Position numbers and translations under genes: made by a program
Origin: Hygrocybe punicea
Taxonomy: Eukaryota > Basidiomycota > Agaricomycetes > Agaricales > Hygrophoraceae
Direction of reading: 5' to 3'
Length of the DNA: 64,000 nucleotides
Assembly: GCA_963556145.1 (NCBI GenBank)
Contig: OY744461.1
Span: forward strand, 6,830,891-6,894,890
Part shown: positions 56,989-64,000 of the stretch, piece by piece
How the letters are laid out: every line of letters begins with the position of its first letter
Numbering within the stretch: position 1 is the first letter of the stretch
Notes under the pieces: model-generated
Databases searched by the model: none
Told to the model about the DNA's origin: nothing
The model's input: the letters and a program-made list of their open reading frames with translations, nothing else

Positions 56989-58037
56989 AGACTGTATATA
57001 GTTAATACTAACGAGTTATGCTTTGAAGACAACGAGTAACGACTGCGAGATGAGGAAAGATGATGAAACGATGAGTAAAGACAGTGTGACGGAGTAATAG
57101 AAAATTTCCAGTAAAGACCGTGGGTGAAGGAATGGATCAAAGAAAATTAAATAACTACAGGTTTAAGCTTGACTTGAACTGGCGTAATAGGTTCAAGCTT
57201 GACTTGAACCGGTGGAACGGCAGGATTATTGAGAATGGGTTCAAATGGTAACAGCCCAACCTGACGTGCAGCCAGTGCAGGACTGGAGTTGATGGAAATA
57301 ATCGAGGGTGAACGATGGCAAGATGTTGTTGGCAAAGTAAGATGTTGAGAACCATGAGAACGGGGATGATGAGAACCATAGGAACGGGGAGGGAATTGGC
57401 GACATCGGATTGGCTTGTTTTCAGCATCCGATGAATTGATATCAGTGTCTGTCATCCAATAAACAGACCCACTACCATCTGGATGTGTCTCTTTGTATTT
57501 GCGCTTCGATCTGGTTTGGTGCGAATAAACGGGAGCAGGCATATGTTGACGAACTCGAGGAGCTCCAGTTGCCATGGACATCTGCAGCATCTCCATTTTC
57601 AGTTCAGCCCGATCTCGAGCACTTGCCAAAGTGTGAACTTGACTTTGAAGATCCATGACCTGTGATCGCAGGGACTCGATCATTGCCTGAGCATCTCGGA
57701 GCTGGTGAGATAGTACCATGAATTGAGAGTTTTGGAGAGAACGATGTGACGGCGAGTTTGGTTGTAGACCCGAAATGGGAATCTACGAAAAGGGTGATCA
57801 GCTAAGAAGTGATCAGAGGAGTTTAGTGTCTAAGTAGTCTAGTCAATCCAACCCGAATCCAGGGTTCTGGATCAGAGGGGAAGTGAAGAGAGTGGAGTAC
57901 GAAGACTGATGAGATGATACGAAGCGAGGACTAAGAAATAGAACCGAAGGGATGCAATATGATATGGTGGGATATGATATAATTATGGTTGTAGTATAAG
58001 GGTACATCTTTTATACTACTGGGAGAGATCCTGTGCT

Positions 58038-61000
58038 TAGTGTGTGACACAGGTGACACCAAGGGTGTGAACCTGACACACCACACCTGTCACCTGTAAC
58101 ACCAGACCTGTGACAGGTGAGGTGTACACAGGTCCAGGTTTATACCATGGGTTTCAGGCACAAACCATGGGTATGACACCATGTGAAAACACCGCGGGGA
58201 ACCCGCATGAATACTTATAACCGATCAACGGACTATCAACGGACATGGCACATTGTACCTAATTGTCGGTCTCCACATCTGTTGGCACTGTTGCCGCCTC
58301 GCCATCACTCTCCACCCTCTTACGTTTACCGTTGCGACGCTGTACAGCCTCAATCACATCCAACATTACTACCAAATCTTTGCGGCACCAATCTCCAAGA
58401 CAAAGCGATGCCCGGATCGAGGATGCAGAGAGCCTGTTCCGGGTATATGGGAGAAGATGGCGGCCTTTCGAGAACACACGCTCAACTGCGGTCGAGGTAG
58501 CTGTATAGCATGGGTGTGAGAATATATGAACACATGGCAAGAACACTTACCAGGAGCACTAAGATAATCGAGTGCCATGACTGAGAGCCTTGGGAACACT
58601 GCGCGATGATCCCACCACCACGCGATAGGGTCTTTGACCCTCTCGATCGGCTGGGACAAATATACCTTCAGTTCCGATACAGTCGGCACAGCGTCCATGG
58701 GAATATCAAAAAGGTCCATCTCCTCCTGATGAGCGGCATCGGTTGCTTCCGCCGGCTGCGTAGGCTTGTCATACTTGACGAATTCCTCAGTAACCATGTC
58801 CTCAGCAGTTTCGATCCAGGCTTGTTCCCACCCGTGCGAGCGGAAGTAGGAAAGCTTCATCTGGGGGTGGAGCACTAGACAATCTTAGAATGGTGACAGT
58901 GGCGTGGTGGAGACGGGCACTCACCCATTGCAATTCGGTACATATTAGAGAGATCAGTCTTCTCATAATACTTGTCAATAATCTTCCGAGCAAATTTCAG
59001 AGCATGCTTGATGGCTGGCACGAGAGGCTCGGTTGCCGAGTCCTGTAGCATGGTATCAAGGCGATCCATCATTGGGATGATGTGAGCAATCGTCTCGATG
59101 TTGTCGGTGGAGAAGAATAGTGTTGCGTCTTTGAACAACTTGACACAGCGTTAGCATGGATTGGAGGGTATGGAAACTGGGTGCTCACCTTAAGAACACG
59201 CACTAAGTCCTTGATGTTGCTCTCAAGCTCTTCCCTTTCGTCCTCGTTCAGCTCCTCAAATGGATCCACATCATCAGGATCGTCATCGCCAGCATCGGAC
59301 GCCTCATCGGGTTCGGGATCGTCATCATCAGCATCTTCGCCTTCAAACGGCAACTCACTGCCCTCACTGCCTCCCACTATATCGGCAGTCTGGCCATCGC
59401 GTTGATTGCCACTGCATGACTTTACGAGCGCCACCGCTGAAAGATGCATCGTGTGATTGAAACATCGTATTTGATTGACTGCCTCGAAGGAGTTGGGGAG
59501 ACCGTCCAGTTTAGCTGCTTGCGTGAGATTGTTCGAAGCGTTGTCAGCTGTAAAAGAAAGTATCTGAGGGACGAGTTCAGATTCCCATTTGTGAATAAAG
59601 ATGGGCACACTGACCTTGTGCTCGAGACCGTGCCTTGTGAGCGTATTGTGGAACTCACGTGCAAGAGTAGCACCCGTGTGGGACTCCGGCACCTCCACTA
59701 CGTCGAGAAGAAAAGTGAGAATATGTCCATCATGGTGGAGATGAACAGTCCAGGCCACAAAGGCTCGATGATTGGGAGCCGTCCAGGCATCAGTAGCGAA
59801 GTGGACTTGGCCGGAGTGTTCCTTGAGAATCTTGTCAATACGTTCGCGGCACCGCTCAAACGCTGCCTTGATGTCCCGTCTGACAGTAGCTGGAGAGGGA
59901 ATGACGGTGGATGGACGGCCAGCCTTCATCATCGTGATGAACTGAGCGTCGGAAACGATCTTGGTGGGCCGGGCACTTTCAACACACCAGCGGGCAAGAT
60001 GAGCTCGCGTTTCTTCAGAGGTATGCGCGCGATGGGTGACTTTGACAGGCGCCTGGCCTTGTCGGGCGAAGCTGGCAAAGATGGAACCGTCCCGACTGAC
60101 AGGTGTCGGTTTGGAACCGAACGCTGCATCGACGACGTCCTCACCGAAGCATCGCACGGCGTGGGACTTCAGATTGGATGTCCCACCGCGGTCCTTCGAA
60201 TCTTGGAAACGCCGAACGCCGTGGAGACCTTTGTTGCGGCATCGCGGTGCAGCACACTTGAAGAAATGATACTTGCGTCCTTTTTCATAGCCAGCAGTGA
60301 CATTGCTATTGAAAAATTGGTAAACGGGCGAGCGCCAAGACTCTTTGAGACGAGCTGATGATCCCCAGGCATTAGCAGCACTCGAAACGAGCCAAAGTCA
60401 TACTCACCGAGTTCCTGCTCATCCGTCTCCTTTTCTGTGCCTTCCGAGGCTTGAACAGATTGAACTTTGTCATCGCTGACAGGTATAGAGAGTGGGGGTG
60501 ATTCAGAGTGAGCAGTAGCTGAGCTGGGACGGGCCATGATTGGATGGGGAGCAGTAAACACGGCCAACGGCTTTATCAAGGCTCGGGTCGAAAGGGGGCC
60601 CATGGCGCCATACAATAACGGAGTGGAGAGATGCTGCTTGGTATTGATAAGCCCAATTGTCAGTCTTGAGAGAGCGAAACACCCACCGCTGATCCAAGCG
60701 CAATGTTAAGAAAATGAGACACAATAAGAGATACATGTGAGTCCTGTGAGACAGGGCTACAATTGATGATCGAGAGCATGATATCGACTTGGGCGAGACA
60801 AGGCTGGAAAAAAACGATCCGAGAAGACAAGACGCTAGTCGCACACACCGCAATTATGTTGCCAGTGCTTGGTACCCAATCATCAGGATCTGGTGATGGA
60901 GGGCTGTCGCTGGCCATTGAAGGCATAAAGTCCTGAATCCAGCAACGAGACGATGGATCTCCGAGTCGTCAGCGACGACAAACAAACTGAGGTGTCGACA

Positions 61001-61153
61001 AACAAAGGTGTCACTGTGTGACCATGACAAAACCGTGAACCCGCGGTAACAGGTCCGGTGTGCCGGCAGGTGGGAAAATTTAACACCATACCTGAACCTG
61101 TGGCACCTGTACCTGTGACACCGCAGGTAAACCCACACCTGTGACATACACTA
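58038..61153. mobile_element. hAT transposon, 3.1 kb, apparently intact
   Basis: Termini TAGTGTGTGACACAGGTG (58038-58055) and CACCTGTGACATACACTA (61136-61153) are inverted repeats matching at 16 of 18. The exact 8-bp duplication CCTGTGCT is at 58030-58037 and 61154-61161. The empty site CCTGTGCT is present once in the solo LTR at 2918-2925 in the same context. Subterminal CACCTGTGACA-type motifs are dense at both ends. It carries one complete transposase gene with all splice sites intact. Confidence 0.95.
58259..60537 (-). CDS. hAT transposase, five exons, about 691 residues
   Basis: Five exons: 60537-60408, 60354-59189, 59138-58925, 58874-58551 and 58500-58259. All introns are GT-AG of about 50 bp and the exon lengths sum to a multiple of three. 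The BED zinc finger is HFFKCAAPRCRNKGLHGVRR then TSNLKSHAVRC. The catalytic region includes FATDAWTAPNHRAFVAWTVH and SFTADNASNNLTQAAKLD, RCFNHTMHLSAVALVKS, and an acidic stretch (EGEDADDDDPEPDEASDAGD). The C-terminal dimerisation domain is DPIAWWWDHRAVFPRLSVMA, then AP + TSTAVERVFSKGRHLLPYTR and NRLSASSIRASLCL. No stop or frameshift was found. An earlier in-frame ATG near 60603 is a possible alternative start. Confidence 0.92.
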
Positions 61154-62667
61154 CCTGTGCTGTAGTAACTATGTACTACAACCGAAGGCTGTAACTGATA
61201 GGACTGGAGTGGAGCGGAGTATAGGAGGAATGGTGCTATGTACTAAGTAACGGGAAACGAAGATATATCATATGTAACTATATATGTACTAATTCCGGGT
61301 CATTAGAGACATTGCATCTTGAGTAGGAACGATTCCGGAGGTGGAATCCGGAGCGGAATTGATGGAGAGGACCGGAATTGGGCGGAATCGACGATACGTG
61401 AATGGGAATGGACGGGGACGAAGTGGGATATGAAGAGGATTCGGGTCCAGAGGGCCCGGAGCCTCTACAACGACTTGCACGCTGCTCATCGCGTGCTTGC
61501 TGTGCAGATGGTTCAAAGGCCCTAGTTAGTTTCTCCATGACATCAATCTCACGTCCACGGGCTTGGTTGCGATTAGGACGCGACAAAATGTCAGGACAGG
61601 TAATGTGAGCTGTGACCTTCAGGGGAGGAGGTTTGTCATCATCGCTGCTCAACTCTGCTGCTGGGGTTGGTGTATCAATGATAGCATCATCTGCGTCGCC
61701 ATCATAGTCCGAATCTGCAAGTTCACGAGTTCCTGCACGTTCGTTGATGAGCGCATCTATCTTCCATGCCCTTTCAACAGCGGGTGAAACCACGCCATTG
61801 CCAGTTGGTTTAGTTGTTTTAACAAGCTGAAACTATGTCAGATCAAATACGACAATGTAAATGACATTCTTACCTGTTTGAATTTTGTTTCCAGAGACTT
61901 GAGGCCATGCTCAGGGCGCCAATGCTGACAGGCCCAATTCATGTACTTGGCATGGACAATACCCCAGCCACGCATTCCAATGGGGAGTTCATCTTCCATG
62001 AAGTCCAGCAAAATGGCCACGTCATTGTCTGCGTAATTCCCAGCACCCGGTGGTCAGCCACGTCTCGACTGCACAACATCTAAATCCTCAACATTAGGAA
62101 CTGTCTTGCGCTTCTTCGCCACTACCGCAGCAGGTGCCAGGTTCTTGCCGTTTGATGAAGCTTTACGCCAAGCTCCGGCAATTTTGGCCGAAGCAGAATA
62201 ACCACGGGCTTTAGCGATGGCAGGAGGGTCTGACAGGTCTCTGTTATCGTCATTTGGAAGGGGAACCAGGGATGGATTGATTGCGATGTCATGGCGATCA
62301 CTAGAAGATGAGGGCATCTTAGACGGCGCCACAAGGGCAGGACTCTATAGCACATATATCAGCATGGCAATCCCCACCAAAAAGAAAGAAAAGGACGTAC
62401 AGGAAATGCATTAGTTGGTGGCAGATTGGGTCCACGACGTGAGGTGTCATGGATGCCATTATTAGTGGCAGCAACCTGGCCAAACTGAAGAATGTAAGCA
62501 AAAATTAACAAGTTTTGATGTATTATAACTCATACCTGTAATGGGCCATGGTATGGAACCCAGTTTCCTCACGAGTCGCAAGCATACAGGTGGTTATTGT
62601 CATCATAGCATAGTTCAGGGACTTTCGAAGAGGGTGGTGAAAAATGGAAGACAGGTAATTCAGCCAT

Positions 62668-63319
62668 CTTAAAAATGATAAGGAGCAATGTAACGAGGAA
62701 GTGAAAAAAAGGAGTGTCGTCGGTGGGTGGACTTCTTTGCGATGTTGAGGTCATTTTATAGTTGGATTCGGAGCGATGGCAACTACATTTGTAAGGCGGT
62801 TCTGGCAGGGCCTCGACAATCACAGGCAAGCTAGAAGCATTGCAAGTTGCGCCATATATTGAAACATGGCAGGGTCGCCAGCATAGTTTAGCCTGGAAAG
62901 GAGTTAAGCCTCAAAGCGCCTCAAAGCCGCCACATGACAAGCAGGGACCTTACACTGTGCCCGGAAGAGTTCAGCATCCAACCAATGGTGAAAACAGCGC
63001 ACCAGATGATGTCGACGGAGTTGTCAAGCTCAATTTATAAGAGGACAACCGGAGCTTGCTGAACGACAGAAGTCAGCCAGAATATGAGACCTCGAAACAT
63101 CTTACCTACATTTGGTAGCACTCTTTCTGTTTTGGGTTTATGTTCACAAAATATAAGCTGAAAAGTCTGTTCGAGGGGGGGGGGGTGTCGAACAGATTAA
63201 GGTTTAGAAACGGTTCAAACTTGACCGATGAAAAAAATCTGGACCCTGAACGTGCACGGCATCTCGGCTGACTACCATTTATATTTTTTATTTGTCAAGT
63301 TTATTCTAACAAATATTTA
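62668..63319. other. Right part of Harbinger 2, no gene seen
   Basis: 5' flank of the partner gene. It holds an 11-bp G run near 63175 and short AT-rich stretches; no supported coding region. Confidence 0.4.
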
Positions 63320-63432
63320 GAAATGCTGCGGGAAGTCACCCACTAACTTACTAACTTATTGCCGTTTTCAAAAGTCATGACCTTTTGAAAAATAAATCTT
63401 TTAAAGAGGAAGACCCTAGTGACATTGATAAC

Positions 63433-64000
63433 TCATGAAATACTTCACTAAATTGCATAGTTTGACAGGGAGAGTTTGTCTATGTTCTATGGGCTATCTT
63501 TCTCTGTATTTACATTTTTAAAATATATGGTATGTAGAGAGTTATAGGTGAATTGTTGATTTCAGTCATCTCAACTTGTACAATGAATATCTCTGCAGGA
63601 AATGCTTGGATTGACATGGTTGTGGAGAGAAATTTATTCTATTTTTCAAGGGCTACAAGAGCCCATACCGTGTTTTTCCATATTTTGGATTATTGTCATG
63701 TTATTTATACAGAGGACATTTTTGTGTACTTCTCCTTCAGACTTTCAAAATATGGAAAAACACAGTATAGGCCCTTGTAGCCCTTGAAAAATAGAACAAA
63801 TTTCTCTCCACAACCATGTCAATCCAAGCATTTCCTGCAGAGATATTCATTGTACAAGTTGAGATGACTGAAATCAACAATTCACCTATAACTCTCTACA
63901 TACCATATATTTTAAAAATGTAAATACAGAGAAAGATAGCCCATAGAACATAGACAAACTCTCCCTGTCAAACTATGCAATTTAGTGAAGTATTTCATGA
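63433..64000. repeat. 568-bp palindrome (foldback), probably continuing past the window
   Basis: Left arm 63433-63686 and right arm 63747-64000, 254 bp each, pair in inverted orientation almost perfectly around a 60-bp loop (63687-63746). The tip TCATGAAATACTTCACTAAA is repeated inverted at the last bases of the window. There is no coding content. It resembles a foldback-type MITE; the outer tip and target duplication are not visible because the window ends. Confidence 0.9.

Larger units (their letters stand above)
57745..61469. mobile_element. LTR (TGTGACGGCG family), split by a hAT transposon, inside the partner gene
   Basis: Starts TGTGACGGCGAG and ends GCCTCTACA. The two parts, 57745-58037 and 61162-61469, together match the solo LTR at 2619-3230 (601 versus 612 bp). 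It is flanked by ACGA on both sides (57741-57744, 61470-61473). The host coding frame continues across the site when one ACGA is kept, which confirms the 4-bp duplication. Confidence 0.87.
57147..62667 (-). pseudogene. Harbinger 2 partner protein (DUF6818/SANT-like), split by a nested LTR + hAT
   Basis: ATG at 62665-62667 (MAELPVFHFSPPSSKVPELC). Three short introns lie between 62540 and 62340 and at about 61880-61832. Two in-frame TGA codons, at 62569-62571 (ACDS-TGA-GNW) and 62054-62056 (SRRG-TGA-PPGAGNY, in an RGRPxGAGNY motif), fit CGA to TGA. The DNA-binding region reads NDVAILLDFMEDELPIGMRG, ...KSLETKFKQ and LVKTTKPTG. The coding sequence stops at 61474 (DEQRASR), is interrupted by an LTR, and resumes at 57740 (SLQNSQFMVLSHQLRDAQ) with a coiled-coil (SLRSQVMDLQSQVHTL). 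One copy of the ACGA duplication joins the two parts in frame. The C-terminus is Ser/Pro-rich to 57147. Confidence 0.82.
50656..63341. mobile_element. PIF/Harbinger transposon 2, with nested insertions (limits tentative)
   Basis: A 22-bp sequence TGGGTGACTTCCCGCAGCAT+TT at 50656-50677 is repeated perfectly in inverted orientation at 63320-63341. TAA precedes the left copy and occurs one base beyond the right copy, so the target duplication is nearly but not exactly right. Between them lie a Harbinger transposase and its partner gene, as expected, plus a Ngaro-like retrotransposon and an LTR that holds a hAT. The two tips may instead belong to unrelated copies of a small element. Confidence 0.5.

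Noticed and set aside
59444..60358. 304-residue plus-strand open frame
   Set aside because: Antisense to the intact hAT transposase exon; no motif of its own.

Overview
The window looks like a transposon-rich segment of a filamentous basidiomycete genome, probably an Agaricomycete. Host-type genes have short GT-AG introns of about 50 bp. The mobile families present are the usual ones for that group: KDZ, PIF/Harbinger, hAT, a Helitron, Ngaro-like tyrosine-recombinase retrotransposons and a LINE with RNase H. The species is not identifiable by eye. The only confident single-copy host gene is LCB2, the catalytic subunit of serine palmitoyltransferase (48412-50521).

Layout. 1-1217 is the right part of a non-autonomous hAT-type element. 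It is followed by a hAT transposase tail (to 1703), a solo LTR (2619-3230) and a Ngaro relic (3559-3840). A complete Harbinger element (4190-7172, 88-bp inverted repeats, TAA duplication) and a complete LINE (7211-13712, 13-bp duplication, minus strand) sit in one copy of a dispersed repeat whose second copy near 44.3-44.8 kb lacks both. A badly decayed Helitron (about 13.8-34.7 kb, minus strand) has a C-terminal ubiquitin-protease-like domain. It is broken by two opposite copies of one 1.65-kb LTR-like element (13813-15462 and 23336-34423). The second copy holds a 9.4-kb KDZ transposon (24349-33786) whose transposase still reads through all exons.

35211-43144 is a 7.9-kb Tc1/mariner-type element with about 0.95-kb inverted repeats and a TA duplication. 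It carries a transposase, an intact acidic accessory gene and an HNH-nuclease gene, and it lies inside a small direct-repeat array. 43.1-48.2 kb is AT-rich repeats, two related hAT-type non-autonomous elements (one holding a solo LTR) and another Ngaro relic. After LCB2 comes a Ngaro-like gag-RT-RNase H-recombinase element (about 51.0-55.2 kb), then a second Harbinger pair: transposase at 55610-56988 and DNA-binding partner at 57147-62667. The partner gene is split by an LTR (57745-61469), which is itself split by an intact hAT transposon (58038-61153). The window ends in a 568-bp palindrome.

In most elements the damage is one kind of change: in-frame stops that C-to-T transitions explain, chiefly CGA to TGA. 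The KDZ and the hAT at 58-61 kb escape this and also occupy the innermost nested positions, so they look like the youngest insertions. All homology calls are by eye from motifs; no database search was possible.
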